Shown here in pieces: positions 34,201 through 49,769 of a DNA stretch of 64,000 nt. Every line of letters begins with the position of its first letter. Position 1 is the first letter of the stretch. The DNA lies in contig JANFAH010000085.1 of the NCBI GenBank assembly GCA_024663395.1, positions 62,001 to 126,000 of the forward strand, given 5' to 3'. The notes below the pieces were generated by a model that saw only the letters and a program-made list of their open reading frames with translations, was not told the origin of the DNA and did not search any database. Made by a program: the position numbers and the translations under genes. The DNA is from Pisolithus tinctorius. Lineage: Eukaryota > Basidiomycota > Agaricomycetes > Boletales > Pisolithaceae.

Positions 34201-37200
34201 CTATTGCGCAGGCGGAACGCCACCCCAAAGCTCCGATTAACACAGGACTTACCGAAGAGGAACGATCGAAACGAAATCCAATATATGAACAGCTCGGAGA
34301 TCCCAGTGTTGTCATCGTTGGTAGGTCAGGTGACTAGATGAAGTCCTTTATGCTGAGATATCGTAGGTCGTGTCCGAGAGCAGAAGCGCGTCAGAAAGCT
34401 TTTGCGCTTAATAGCATACTCTTCTCCCATATATATTGCTGTCTGGGAGGAATGCTTTTGGAGATGGAGTGCGCTGTCAGAGTTTATTATTTCTCACCCA
34501 TTGGCTGTTCCCGCCGCGTTTGATGAATATCACCTGACCTCACAGGAACAGTTGCGATCGCTTGATGTCAGCCCTTTAGTCATTAAACGGCCTTTGGCTT
34601 GTACTGATGATCGCTTTCAGGAAAAATTTACCCAATGGAAACATCTGACGTTGTTCTTGGCCTCGTTTGGCGGTGCTACAGTTCAAGAGCGGCACGTTCC
34701 CACTGCCCTAACTACCGTTATTATGGGGGAATATCTTCCCGACGAGATGCGGGCGTTGCGTGACCCAGAAGAATTAGTCAATTCTTTCATCGAGTTCCTA
34801 ACTGCTGCCCTCGTCGACGAAAATGCTCGCGTTCGCGAAACGGCGAAGGAGGCCATTGGGTCGGAGCTAAACCCCCGTCTGCTATCGAAACTTTTCAAGC
34901 ATCTTGATGAGTAAGTAACCTCTTTTATTAACGTATTTACGGTGACCTTCGATTATGCAGGATCACTCGTAATATCACTGAGGGCGCAGGAATGGATTAT
35001 AAGGAAGAGTATGCATTGTTCCTCGAACAGGTTTGCTTATCCTACCTTCGCAGTTACTCGTATCTTACAACCACCTAAAGCTGCTAACTGCCCTGAAAAT
35101 GCTCGTCGATAATGCTCAGTCTCCACCTGACGAAGCTCTCAGCATCGACCTGGGGTCCATTCTTTACCTTCTGGCTGAGTTTATCTCCCGGTTCGATGAT
35201 CTTGGAGCGTACCGCATGCGTGTGAAGTTCTGTGCCCTTTGTGACAGCGTTTGTGAACGTAACGATACCTTAACTCTGCGGAAAGATGATATGTCCCGTA
35301 ACCGTATAGTGGACATTCTTATGGAATGGTTCCAAGACCCTGCCATGGTTAGTTTTTCCTTTGTAAAAAGTCGAATGAACCTCTGATGACCGTAACAGCA
35401 TCGGGATGCTGACGCAAAGCTGCTTCAGTATGACATCAACTTGGCTTGTCTGAAGACGACTGTCAAACTTCTCGACCGGCTCAAGTTGCAACCTATTGAT
35501 ACCAATGTGACACACGACGGCGATGATTTGGGACATGCGATCTCTCGGCTTTTTATTCGGTATTCACAGGTGCTTCTGAGGGCTCTAGAGATTTGTCAGC
35601 CAGACAAGCTAGTGAGACTTGTTTGGCTTACGTTTGGTTGGCTATGGCTCACACTCATGTTAGAGTTCGGACAGCTGCTCGGATGTTCCTTCCTTGCAAA
35701 AGGTGAAGGAGACATCGTGGAACGAGATGATCTTAGCTGATGTTATGGTTAGAAGTCACAAATCTCTCACAAAGAGGCTGACTTGCGAGATCTCGCCATA
35801 ACGGGGTTGTCCCACTTGGTGGTCGCCAATTCGGAGAGCGGTGTGAAGCATTGTATAGCTTCCGCATACGATGATGATGTTAGGAAGCGTGTGATCTTTG
35901 TACATGTCTTCGCACGCGTATTGGGCAAAGGCACCAAGTTTGAACCTCAAGGGAACCTCGAACTACAAGCTCGACGAAACCAGTTGCGTGAGGTACGTGA
36001 GCTGCTAGTGTCAGTGTTATTTTTCCAGCTCATCATGATTTGTGACTTAGCTCGTGAAAGGATCTGTTGTAGCTTTATCCTGCCTGCTCTTCCACCATTA
36101 CTGACCAATTTCTAGATGGTACTTCCAATGGTGATATGCGAGTGTTGTCCTCCTAATGAAGTCGACATGATGATTTCGGTGCTGATGAACATCTTCGATA
36201 CTCGTGCCTCCTTGATGGCTCTTTTGAAGACCATGATTGATCGGGAAATTGCCCACACAGGTGAAGTTGTCTGTTCCTTGGAATGCACTCGCTGACAGCG
36301 TGGCTTAGAGAGTGACGCGGCCCTCTTTCGAAGTAACTCCACCTGTACACGGTTCCTGTCTGCGTTTGCGAGAATCCATGGCTACAACTACTTGCGCAGC
36401 TTGATCTCACCTCTAATTAATGCCATGACAGCGATGCCCCCTGGTCACGCTTACGACCTTGATCCTGTCAGAGTTAGTCCCGACAAGCTGGAACAAAATA
36501 AGAAGGACGTGGAATTCATCGCGTCCAGCTTCCTGGACATCATTAGCGCGTCGGTGCCTGCCCTTCCGCCGTAAGTGATCGCAAGGTGTTGATTCGATCC
36601 GCTTTTAAACGCCATCCCCTTAGAATGTTTCGAGAGGTTTGCGCTCATCTGGCCCGGTCAGTGTATCAAGTATGGCCCGAGTCGAAATTTGCTGCACTTG
36701 GAGCTTTTATATTCCTGCGGTACGTCATACTCGGTCAGTATATATTGCCAGCTGACGTCGTCACAGGTTTATTTCGCCAGCTATTGTCGCACCTGAGATC
36801 GTTGACGTGGAAGTACCTAAAGACGACGCTGTCATCCGTCGAGGCTTGATGGTAATAGCGAAAGTGGTTCAAAATTTAGCGAACAACATCTTCTTCGCTA
36901 AGGAGGCGCACATGGTTGGTTTGAACGAGTTTCTGAAAGCAAACATCACGAACGTCACAAGATATCTCAGCGAAGTTAACGTGAGTGAAATGTTAATGTT
37001 GCTTGCTGGGCTAAGCCACGCGAATTTTCATTCAGAAATACTCTGCTGCAGCCGCGGAGGAGCAGTCAAGTGAATGGTTGGGTACATCGGCTGATGACAC
37101 AGATACTATCGTTCTACATCGCTTTCTGGACAAACATGCCGACAAAATTGGCAAGGAATTGTTGAGCTATGTGAAACCCAACGAGGAAACCTCGACTGTT

Positions 37201-40200
37201 GGCGCCAAGCGTGCGTGGGACCAGCTTTGCAGCCTCTTGGTGGAACTCCAGGAAGCTCCCGAGGTCCCTCGCTTCTCGCAGCTTCCCAGCCGCGAACATC
37301 GGGACTTCATCGGTTTGATGAATCGATGTGCTCACCGAAGCATTGAGTCAGTACGAGAAGTTTTTGTTCCGGCAGACGTTCCCACGGTGCGTACTGCGAG
37401 CAGTCTAATTTCTAACCCTTAATTATGTCTGTGCGTTTTCTAGGACCACCCTGCAATCTTTGTCCTGCGCGTCCGCAGAATAGATGTAGAAGCCCTCGAT
37501 ATCGAGTTGTTGATATATCACATCTTGAAGGTAAGGCTCATTACCTTCAGATGTAGACCTAAGTTGATCCGCAAATCAGACCCTAACTGGCGCAGAGTAC
37601 AATCATAGATATTATGAGATCATTCTGGATTGCACTTCCTTCACCTCGACGTCCGAAATCCCCGTCCAGTGGATGAATACTTGTTCACAGCTAATTCCCT
37701 CCGACGTCCGGCAACGATTTACTAATATCTATGTACTCAACGCCAACTCACTGACGCAACGGTACTTAAGGCGACTGTACAATATATCAGCAGGTATGCT
37801 GCCACGTGCCACCTCCGATATTCAATAACAAGTTGTCTAGGAACGGTTCTCTCATCTGGTGTGAAAATATGTCCGTCAGTCCGGGAATTAATGCAACATG
37901 TCCCTCGGGGGTGTCGCTCTGTACTCGAATATCCTGGTATGTACCAGTATGATTGATGCTTTGCTTCTGATTTTTGTTGTTTTCCCTCCTTTTTCTCAAT
38001 AGCCTCCTTGGAAGATGAAAACAATTCACCTTTCGCCGACGTGACTATGAGACAGACTCAGGACATTCGCATGCCCGTTAAAATGGAAGTTGCGGTCACA
38101 CACATCCGTATAACATCGGTCAGGAGACTTTATCAGGCATACTGGCTGAACTAACCACTCAGCAGATACGAGCTGTCGTAATATCACCTTCCTTGTCTTG
38201 CAAATGCACAGAGATCATCCCTCTCGCGGATGTTAGTGACGTCTACAACGTCTCGACTGGCTTAGACCCGAACGAATTTATCATACGCTTGAGTAAACCG
38301 AGTTCTACATCCTACTTTTCTTCGCAGTCTCGTGACGCTATTGTGAAGGTCAGCCAGCACTATTAGTAACACGCATCAAACTGACTGTGTTTACAGTCTA
38401 TCAGGGCTGCGAAGAGTCAACTTCGCGACAATCATACCTTCAGTTCGGAAAGATTTCCTAGGTTTTCGAATGTATCCGCCACCCTCCTCCATGTTGGGAT
38501 GCTCAACATTGACTCGGAAGAAGAGGAACTCCGTAGCGCAGCTTACGACCTATTAGGTGCTATTTGCTCGTATCTGAACTACGACAAAAATCCAGTAATC
38601 ACTTCTAAAGGTATGCTGTTGCATTCAACGTAGCGTAAATTCACTAACCGGCGAACCGTCCAAAAAGCTGGCATCTTACCTGGTGATATCCCTACCTTTG
38701 TCATAGGCCTAAGCGAGCGCCTTGCGAGCTTTGCGCCAAAGATCACCTTAGATTTCTTGAACGTGATGGCCTCAGGGATGGACAAGGCGAAGGTCGCGCA
38801 ACGCATCAATTGTTTGCAGTACATGAGTCCATGGGTAAGGAATCTGGTATTCTTTTGTATGCCCTCTAGTCCGTTGTACGAACATTCGGGTGCCCGTTTA
38901 CGGGATTGCGTTCGCTCGCTGATCGACTTGACTGTCTCTGATCTCGAGGTAATTGTTTATTTGTCCAGGCCCACCCCGGTGCTGACGATTTTTCAGATAT
39001 CATCAATGGTCCATAAACATATCTGGGCAGAGATTGGGAAACAGGATTCGTCAATACTGAACATTGTGCTGGACGAGCTGGTCCGTGCTGCAGCAGACGG
39101 TGGTGTAGGCTCACGCAGATGCGAAACTATAACGCGAACGGCAGCTGGCCTCTCCTCTATCAATATGCGGGGAAAGATCTTCGTGAAGCTTCGCAAAGTT
39201 CTTGGAAAGACATCCCTTAAGCCTTCCAAAACTCTGCCGGAAAATATTCATTGGAACGAAATAGCCACCTTGGCACGCTTTGCTCATGTGGCTAGTAACT
39301 ACTCCAAGCAAGCTTTCCATGACCAACTATACTTCCCAGACATCTGCCATGTCGTCACTCTTGTGGCTGGAACTGGGCAGACTCTAGTACGCAAGTCGAT
39401 CTACGGGCTTGTTATGAACTTCCTTCAATCCCTACTTCTTGCGAGGGCTGATGACCCTAGCGGACCTAATCTTCGTGCTCTCGTTGACGAGATGATGACA
39501 GCTGAAAAGCTTCAGCTCTTTGGCCTCACCCGGCAATCACGCACAAGTGATTACTGTAATTACGACCCCTCGAATGACAAGGCAGCCATCGATTCACATG
39601 AGGAGTTGACACTACTACTTGCCAAGATCATGGAAGTTGCCTCGGGCTCGAGAGGTAAGGGTAAACTTGGTTCACTGTGACTATACCTCACTCGCTTCCA
39701 GGTCTCTTGAATGTATGGCGAGCACGGTGGATGAGTTTGGCAACGTCTACTGCTTTTCAGCTTCCCGCTGTCATACAGTCCCGGGCGTTCCTTGTCCTCG
39801 GAACCCTAGCAACTTCTGACGTTGACGACGATCTCGTGTACCAAATGTTGGTTGCTTTCAAGCAAGCTCTTGGGCAGTCCACAGAAACGGACACAATAAC
39901 TGTTGCCTCCATGCTGAGGTGTATATGCAAAATCGTCCCTGCCTTGGATGAAGGGTCGAGTTATCTATGTCAGCTGTTCTGGCTAGCCGTTGCCCTCCTT
40001 CAGTCTAGTTATATCGCCTTTTACGCAGAAGCTGCTGATCTACTCCGCGCGGCGGTCGAAACTTTAGAGAAACACGGTGCATTTGACGGCACTACCATTC
40101 CCAAGGTTCTACTCGACGGACGGGCTCAGCTAGAAGACACTGTGAGCCAACTAGATCGCCTGTTGTGTCTATCATTCGAGTCTAGTTTCTCCTTCTCTCT

Positions 40201-41005
40201 TGCGGCCATCATCTTCAAGGGCGTTCGCCTTAACCAACTGAAATCGTCCGCAGAAATGGTACTAAGGAGTTTGCTCACGGTCACCGTTCGTTGCAACAGT
40301 TCTGGTTCCCAGTCTATGCTTTGCCAGGATGCCCTTGGCTACTTTGTCGCACTTATCCCGTTCTCCACCACCCGCGATTCTTATGTCAGACTCCTGCGAG
40401 ACTGCCATGCAGAGGAGTTCTTGCAGGATGCGACCGCCGTACGGGGCGAGAATGACTTTGTTCCACGAGTGCCTATCAATATGCTTCCTGTCACGGACAG
40501 CACGGCTGCGCTATTGACGGTCACGTTTGCAACGACCATGCTCACGACGGCTCAGAGGGATAATGCTGAGACCGAGATGTTGTACAACTTGCTATTGGAT
40601 GTTGGCAGTGCTCATCCAAATCTTCCATTCATGGTGTAAGTTCTTGTGTTTAATTTTCCCTCCGGCTTGACTCAAAAGTGTCCCGACAGATACGAGACAT
40701 TGCAAGATAGAATCGAGGATGCCTTCGCAAAAACCAGGAACGCCGCTATAATCAAGACTGTATCGGGCATTTTCCGAGCGTCTCAAGACAACATCTTTAT
40801 ATCTTCCTTGAAAGGTAGCTCAAGGTCTACTCTCAGCACTACGGATGACGATAGTTCAATGCATGGACTGAAGAAGCGGCTGGAGGACTTGGGGATGGAT
40901 GGACTCACCACAAGCTTCCAATTTCTCACTCCTAACAGGGGACAATGGGCCAAAATTGCAGCCTGGATTTCTGATCTGGTTCTCAAGATTGTCGGGCTAG
41001 AGTAG
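31248..41005 (+). CDS. NF1: neurofibromin/IRA-type Ras GTPase-activating protein
   Basis: Giant negative regulator of Ras, about 2743 residues in 31 exons: 31248-31448, 31502-31648, 31695-32840, 32890-33057, 33111-33320, 33372-33449, 33497-33846, 33897-34017, 34068-34320, 34367-34910, 34961-35030, 35081-35347, 35399-35611, 35664-35702, 35753-35992, 36051-36065, 36116-36260, 36309-36570, 36624-36719, 36767-36980, 37036-37386, 37444-37530, 37580-37793, 37841-37936, 38003-38118, 38163-38348, 38397-38610, 38668-38948, 38997-39654, 39702-40635, 40690-41005 (8232 nt). The RasGAP domain holds the arginine finger in LFRSN (about Arg1410) and FLRFISPAI (about 1520). After it follow the SEC14-like lipid-binding part (YYEIILDCTSF, FTNIYVLNAN) and the PH-like part (YNVSTGLDPNEFIIRL), the order of human neurofibromin; the rest is helical repeats. 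Uncertain spots: a stop-free 54-nt possible intron at 34567-34620 (treated as coding) and a 3-nt acceptor shift at 38163. Confidence 0.94.
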
Positions 41006-41280
41006 GCGGGACATATTTTATGGATTGCAATGGTGTTATGTAGTTTATTCAGCACTTATATTTCTTCCCCACTCCTTGTCCTCATACGTAGTCCATAATA
41101 CAGCTTTATGTAATACGTCATACGGATCAAGCGAGAAGTATTCCCACGGCGTCTTTCGATAGAGCACCTGCCAATTCCGTCAGTATCCCTAATAACAACA
41201 CTTCTCTTGAACGAGTACCACATCATCATAACGCTGTCAAGTTCAAAGGGGTCATTGCTCCTACACAAAGTCGTTATTCA

Positions 41281-44200
41281 ATGCACAGTGCGCTAGATAC
41301 GGCTCATGCAACTACCCCAGACTCTGTCTTAGCAAGCACCCTACACGGCACCACTAGCTCCGTTGACGACCTCACGCTCGCTTTAAATAACTTTTCCCGC
41401 TTACCGTCTCCGGAGCCTCAGCAGAATGTGCTTTGCTGCTGTGGGGAGGAAGATTGCGAAGTTACAAAGAATTGGTTAGCGTTGAAGACCAGGCTCGAGA
41501 GTAGGCTCATTTTAAGTGCCGGTAAGTCAGAAACCGCGAGCTGTCACTGGGTCGTAAACTTGTCATTCAGAAGTTGGTTCTGCCTTGTTGCGGAGACATG
41601 AGGCATACGTGCGACAACACGAGGTTGGTTCTGGGCTGCTTGCTGCAGTGCTTCCTCATTAATTCACGTGCAGCCGGGTGACGCTACTCACGAGGTTTCA
41701 GTGGACGAGACGCATGGCGAAGCTTCCAGGCGGGATACAGATGTGGATGTCCAAATTACCGAGCTCATCCAAGAGAACGCGGTTCTTCAGAAGGTCGGCT
41801 CCCTTTCGATTACGATTATGACGAAATCGTAACGCCTCAAATAGCGCCTTACCCAAGCTCTACTGAACAATGAAGTTTCTGAGGCATCCAACAAGGATGT
41901 TTTACAAGAGCTAGAGGAAGCGCGTAGCACAGTGTCGAAGTTGGCAGCGCACCATGCACGTTCTGTGGCGCTCGATGCCAAGCTAGCCACGGCTCTCCGA
42001 GAGAAAGATGACATCCGGCAGGAATGTGAATGTCAAGCCCAGAGAGCTAAACAAGCAGAAGCGCGTTTGAATGCTCTTTCTGATCGTGCCGGTGACTCGA
42101 TTCTCTCATACAGGCCAAATTGGCAACGTAGCTTACGCATTACACAGATAAGCTCCAGGCAGAAGTTCGTCGCCTCCAAAGCAATCTCGAAACGAAACGA
42201 GTTCAAAGATTGGAATCATCGGAATCACTCTTACAAGATGTTCGCATGCGCTTGGAAGAGCTGCAGAATCGTGTAGGGTTGAACTTCGTTCCCGCTGATA
42301 TCGGCCTGACATTACAGGACTTTAGCATATGAATTATGCAGCAATCCAAGAGAGTTCTGAAATATCGAAAGCTCTGGAATCCTTGGTTATGGACAATGAA
42401 GCCCTGAGGGCTGACAACCAAGAGCTACACACGCTTTTAATAGAATCACAGGAAGACCTACAGGCACTGCGGACACGAACGGAAGAGTATAACATCATTC
42501 CGCCCATCCGAGGTAAGATTTAGGACTTTCATGTAAGTCGATTAACGTACCTGGCAGTAGTCGACCCCCCGTCAAAGTGCACCTTCACTGACGGACCTTC
42601 CCCACTTGGAAAAGACTCCGTGAGTTCGAGCAGCATTCCGCTGATTCACGATTACTGACGCATAAACAGCTGTTACTAAATTCCGCGAAGCGCCCTGCTA
42701 GTGTGGAGCCTAGGTGCCGACGTGACTACGTGAGTCGTTGACTTGTTACATTTTATCTATTCCCACTTATTAGAAATGTAGGAGCCACTAACACCTGAGA
42801 CAAGTTGCCGGCCACTCTCTCCAACGGAATCCTTCCTGTTTTCTGCACAAAAGGACCCCAGTCTCACCCATCCATACGCAGTCTGCTCGTCCTTTTCAAC
42901 TAACTTGGAGACCGATGGTTCCGATTACGCTCAGGGATCATCTCTTGTTACTCAGGCCACGAAAGCCGTACAGACGGATCGATGGCTCACTATGAGCCCC
43001 ATGCCATGTTGCATCGACCAACCCCCATCGTCCCTCCACGATGGACGATCAGAGTCCTCTTCCCTTTTCGATGGTCAAGGTTCGCATATGTCCGGCCTTT
43101 TGGAACGCATGCTGTCTCTTCTGCATCGGATGTCTCAAGCCGATGCTCTCACGCTCACGAATCGGCTCAAAAGACAGCATCTCCTAGGCGCAGATGTCAA
43201 GCACCTCTCCCGCACGACAGTCAGTAACATCCTAACAGAAATTCCGCAATTGCGTTCGCAGTACAGAGTATTCCTTGAAGATGAGAAAATGGCCCTTTTG
43301 TGCACGCGAAGAGACCTACGTGCCTTGTTCAAATTAGTCAAAGATGCGTTCGACGAGATGGGCCAAATGCGTGTCACGCTGAACGACATTATACTGGAAC
43401 CGTCTATTGCTAGTAAAGTCAGCGAAATGGCCCTCGACCCTGTCAAAGCGGAGGCAATGGAAAGGGAGCGGAAGTCGTCAGGCTCTGCCGTCGGGTTGAG
43501 TTGGATGTCGCCCTTCACCAAGCTGTTTGGAACGTCGTTATACGATCTGAGCGGCGCCCCGCTCACAATCTCCCCTTCCCGGCAGATTAGCCGAGGAAGG
43601 GCGGAACTCCGGCACCCTCGACCTGTGCCCAAGATTGGACCTGCGCTCGCTGCTTCCACCACTACCGTGAACGTAGAATTTTCTGGCGCTGGGGCAGGTC
43701 GATCCGTTGCGACAATGTTCTCGTCACATAGTCCAACTGGCGAGGGCGATGATGTGAAAGACATGTTTCTAGATTTGAAATCGCACAGCCAGACCTCAAC
43801 GACGACAAGTGTCCCCAATGTTATGGGCATCTTTGTTGGTGCACCACGTGTAGAGGAACCATCAGAGCCTTGGGTTGTCCTCCCTCGTGTGCCTCGACGT
43901 GTGCAGTCTACGTGTTTCGGATCTGTAGCACCGGACAGCGGACCGGCTACTATCGGTAGATCCGCACTGAGGAAACGACATACGTCGCAGATGTCAAGAG
44001 ACGTGGACGCCGTGCTCGATGCGGAGATTATTCGTAGGCATGATTCGGAAGGGAATGACATCCCGGGGCCCTTACCGCCTGAACACAAACTCCATCGACG
44101 TGGCGCCTCAGACTCATCGATCCATTCGAAGTTTACGAAGCAGGTTGATGACTCTGGAGCTTCCGTTCAACGTCAGCCAATGCATGAGCAGCCCTCTGTT

Positions 44201-44539
44201 CTGCGGACGATAAGTCGGACCGTCCTGGGCTTCAAACAAGCGGCTGCACACACCATCTCGGGAGTCGCAAGCACTGCTGCGACATCGTCACTGGCGTCCT
44301 CTTTCTCAAGCTCCTCCGGGAAGGCCCCAAGTTTTAGTGAAGATACACCAAGGTCGCGTCCTCCGCGATCGAGTACCCCCTCCTCATCACTCGCCCCCAG
44401 ACTCACGTCCTGGGCAACAGCTAGAACTACACTGGAGCCACCTAGCCTTCATAAGTCCACCATGTTCGGCAGCAGTCTTCGCGAAGAACCAGTCATACAT
44501 CGACACCTCGGACGCGAATCCCAAGGACGGGATATATGA
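41281..44539 (+). CDS. coiled-coil protein of unknown function
   Basis: 950 residues from nine exons: 41281-41521, 41571-41623, 41674-41793, 41845-42091, 42148-42272, 42326-42512, 42558-42619, 42670-42729, 42782-44539 (sum 2853 nt). The N-terminus carries a cysteine motif, VLCCCGEEDCE, followed by NWLALKTRLESRLILSA and ALLRRHEAYVRQHE, which look conserved. From about residue 110 to 310 it is heptad-like coiled coil (KLQAEVRRLQSNLETKR, MRLEELQNR, DNEALRADNQELHTLL). The C-terminal exon has a helical block (LLERMLSLLHRMSQADALTL, SQYRVFLEDEKMALLCTRRDLRALF) before a Ser/Pro-rich tail. It could be a cytoskeletal or septation scaffold, but I do not recognise the family. At the sixth junction the acceptor nearer the branch point leads to a stop, so the second AG was used; the seventh exon's acceptor is uncertain by 3 nt. 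Confidence 0.8.
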
Positions 44540-44811
44540 CCGACCACACGGTATTAGGAATTCATTCTCCGCAGTACACCTATCTTATGTTGCAGCTACG
44601 ATTTATTCTGACTGATCTCTCCCTCGAACCCACTATCCAACTCTCATTTGTATTTATAACTCGGGCGCTCACTCATGAACGGATATCCACCTTAGACAGT
44701 GGCATTAACAATGGACATGTGTACGGAACTACGGCTATGACTTGCTACGGAATCTATTGCGAAAGCCTAATATGTTGCATTCGAGCGTGTCTCGAGCTGA
44801 ACCGAGGTAGC

Positions 44812-45929
44812 TCAGCCGTTTACCAAAAGATACCCACCATCGATGGCCAAAGTCTAACCCAAATGAGCACCAAACAAATTAGTAGTTCTGAGGGTGCACA
44901 CCTGACCATAGGCGTATTGGTTACACGCCAACATTAAAGCTGCTTGAGCTACATCTTCTTCCCGACCCGGCCGATCGGCAGGGATACCTTTTTTCTTCCC
45001 GAACTCCTCCCCATGGGGAAGCTGAGATTTATTGTATTCGTCCGATCCGCCCGCTTATGGCCAAAAAACATCAGAATAATCCGACGGCTAGTATGAACTG
45101 AAAACTGACCTGTCATTTCTGAGGGAAAAATACCTGGTGCAATGCTATTTACCCTAACCTGAACCGCCTTCCTCCGAAATTCTTGTGCGAGCAAGGTCGT
45201 TAGATGGATAGTAGCAGCTTTTGACACGTTGTAATTGATGTGGTGTTGCGTGTTGCGAGTGATGCCGGAGATGGAAGAGATGTTAATGATAGAGCCAGTA
45301 TGGTGAGACTTCTTGGAGGCGGCATGGAGGAGGGGTAGAAAGGCAGCAGAAACGAAGAAGGGACCTATGACATTTGTTCTGTAGATGTCATCCCAATGAT
45401 TGGGGTCTTCATTGAAGAGTTCTTCAGCAAGCGCATTAACACTTTGTTCCCCCTTCTCTACGTCGCTCGTCGCCTTGCTGATACCAGCATTGTTAACAAG
45501 CAGATCAACCTGGCTTTCATTCCTCTCGATCTCGTCGACTAATCGACGAATAGAGTCTTTGGAAGTAACATCGCAAACTGCTGGGATAAGTTTGCCTCCT
45601 GGATGAATGAGGGAGGAGCCCCAGTGTTTGGTCGTTTTCTCGAGAACGTCTTGTCGGCGAGATGTAATGTAAACCTTCGCCCCGTTGTTGGCGAAGGCTT
45701 GGGCGATCATGAGACCGATGCCAGTACCTCCACCGGTGACTACGCAGACCCAGCCGTCGACGTCGAAGAGGTTTTGAGCGGCAAACTTGGCGTTTTCAGT
45801 AGTCATGGAATGGAAGCTAGAGCTATGAGAGTACAACGAGCTTGAAGTAAACGGAGACAGTCGAGCGAGTCCTGCGGCGCTGCGTTTGCAAGAATATCTG
45901 AGACCTGTTCTCAAGAAAGAGGGATACAT
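44812..45929 (-). CDS. short-chain dehydrogenase/reductase
   Basis: NAD(P)-dependent oxidoreductase, 337 residues; exons 45929-45110, 45053-44902, 44853-44812 (820+152+42 nt). Rossmann motif TGGGTGIG, then NNAG, the catalytic SSIS serine and YNVSK with the Tyr-Lys pair, and a PG motif (IAPGIFPSEMTG). The last two small exons supply the C-terminal GREEDVAQAALMLACNQYAYGQ and TLAIDGGYLLVNG, typical of classical SDRs; reading through the first intron gives a wrong tail. About 41 residues rich in Arg and Ser precede MTTENAKF, the usual SDR start, and resemble a mitochondrial presequence; an internal start at that second Met is possible. Substrate unknown. It converges with the coiled-coil gene, with 272 nt between them. 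Confidence 0.93.
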
Positions 45930-46546
45930 CCAAAGGCGAGTACCTCCATCCTTTCCCTCATATATTCACTGGGTGGATTGCGTTGCTGTCATCGGTGATG
46001 TCATGCGGAGAAAGCAGCGAAAAAATTGGGAAGCGGTGATTGGGACACGACTAATCCACTCCGCTGCTACTGGCCCGACCATCACTAAAGCTGGTGACGA
46101 TAGGCTTCACTAAAAGAGTCAAATTTAAAATGGCGGATAAATATGGAATCTTGCACTTCACCGGTATCATATCAAACAGGTTGTGAGGGTAAAAGTAAGC
46201 CTGAAGTCACCAATCGTGGTTCTTCACCAGTCGAATACACTTTAGGTGACCTGCCAAGTTTTAAGCACGTTGGCTTACCTGAGTTTCAGACAATCGACAT
46301 ATGTACTCCCCGAGGTACTTTTGGTACAACGGTTAAGCGGACGTGGTTGTCGATCAGGCGAAGAAGCATGACCGCGAACGGCCCATTTGGAAGTTAGCCC
46401 CTGACACTACCGTTGATGGACAGGGACTCGAAGCAGTTTGACGTTGATGAGTCCATGGCGCTGGTCATTCGTTACTGGCACAATTTTAAGGATTTACACA
46501 ACGAAATGTTCCGTACAAGTTCCTTAGACTACCTACTGCTACACCT
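45930..46546. other. intergenic, no gene seen
   Basis: Promoter of the dehydrogenase and 3' side of the GRAM gene; no supported feature. Confidence 0.5.
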
Positions 46547-47241
46547 TCACGAGTCATAACCTGGGGGCAGGTCATCATAATGGGATGAACCGGCCGCCGT
46601 ACTAGATGAATACGCAGCTATCAGAGTGAGTAAGTACGCTATCAAGCGACGGGAACCCGGGTGACAAGACGAAATAACGTACGCAAGTTCTCTTCATCAT
46701 CTAACGACCGTCTCTTCATATAAATGGCCTTCTCCCTCGTCTTCTCAAGGATGCTGACGAATGCAAAGAGACCAGTATTGAGAGACCGTATCTCGAGCAT
46801 CGTACCATGGGTAAGCCCGCCACCGACAGACGGCCTGATGCCGAGCACGAGATAGTTAGAGCCGAAGAAAGGCTGCTCGAACTTAGACGATAGGATTGAC
46901 TCCAGGGGTATAGTCAACGATTCGAACGAGAGTTTAGCACTCCCGCCGGAATGACTTGTAAATATTAGCTACAGATAGGGTGCCCGAAGACCACGATGAG
47001 TGACCCGGTTCCATCCATAGAGATGCTTGGATAAGCTTACTCGTTTATCTGTCAAGTGCATTTTCCCACTCTCTTTCATCTTTGGGTGATCACCAGCCGC
47101 CCTAGAAGCCGAAGAAGTGGACGGTGGAGCCCCATCAGGGATGAGAAGTGTACATTCGACGTCCACAGCTGTTATAAACGTCTCGCCCTGTATAGGAACA
47201 GGATTGCGGATTGTGTCCAGCATCACCCAGTTCAGGGCCAT
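46547..47241 (-). CDS. WBP2-like GRAM-domain protein
   Basis: 185 residues; exons 47241-47041, 46968-46683, 46617-46547 (201+286+71 nt). It starts MALNWVMLDTIRNPVPIQGE, as WW-domain-binding protein 2 relatives do, and the GRAM fold follows: SGKMHLTDKR-LIFTSH, LSFESLTIPLESILSSKFEQPFFGSNYL, then REKAIYMKRR. The last exon adds the short tail AYSSSTAAGSSHYDDLPPGYDS, whose PPGY is a WW-domain ligand, the feature that gives WBP2 its name. Reading through the last intron replaces that tail and loses PPGY. Likely role: adaptor between membrane phosphoinositides and WW-domain proteins such as Rsp5/NEDD4 ligases (inference from the family). Confidence 0.9.
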
Positions 47242-47367
47242 GAGTTTATCTGTAGTGTATCTGTCAGTGAGTGGACCATGCAAAAGGATGCCAAGGACCC
47301 CTCCTCCCCTGCAGAGACCCAGAATGGGCAATGCCCCTCGACATGACCGCTGTGCCAAGAAAAACAT

Positions 47368-47450
47368 GGCTACCTAGCGCAATGGTAGCGCGTTTGGCTT
47401 CGATCGCCGACGGCACCAAAAGGTTGCAGGTTCGAGTCCTGCGGTGGTCA
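47368..47450 (+). tRNA. tRNA-Arg (anticodon UCG) with 11-nt intron
   Basis: Full cloverleaf: acceptor GGCTACC pairs GGTGGTC (two G-U), D-arm GCGC/GCGC, anticodon stem TTTGG/CCAAA with loop CTTCGA+A, T-arm GCAGG-TTCGAGT-CCTGC, discriminator A. The 11-nt intron (tcgccgacggc) lies one base 3' of the anticodon, the canonical place. An identical mature sequence occurs at 49949-50031 on the other strand. Confidence 0.95.
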
Positions 47451-47452
47451 TC

Positions 47453-47463
47453 TTTTTTTTTTT
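47453..47463 (+). terminator. RNA polymerase III terminator
   Basis: Run of 11 T starting 3 nt after the tRNA-Arg gene. Confidence 0.9.
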
Positions 47464-47535
47464 CTGTTCTTTCCTTCCCGTTTGAAAGGCGTGCAATTCC
47501 GAATACAAAAAATACATGCATCTAGTGCCACCAAG

Positions 47536-49769
<2,234 letters not shown>

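Noticed and set aside
34567..34620. 54-nt intron inside neurofibromin exon 10
   Set aside because: It has GT-AG ends and a good branch site, but it is in frame and stop-free; the surrounding homology as I recall it does not decide. Left as coding and flagged.
43135..44088. 317-codon open frame on the minus strand
   Set aside because: Lies wholly antisense to the last exon of the coiled-coil gene; Ser-rich shadow of its coding strand with no motif or splice support.
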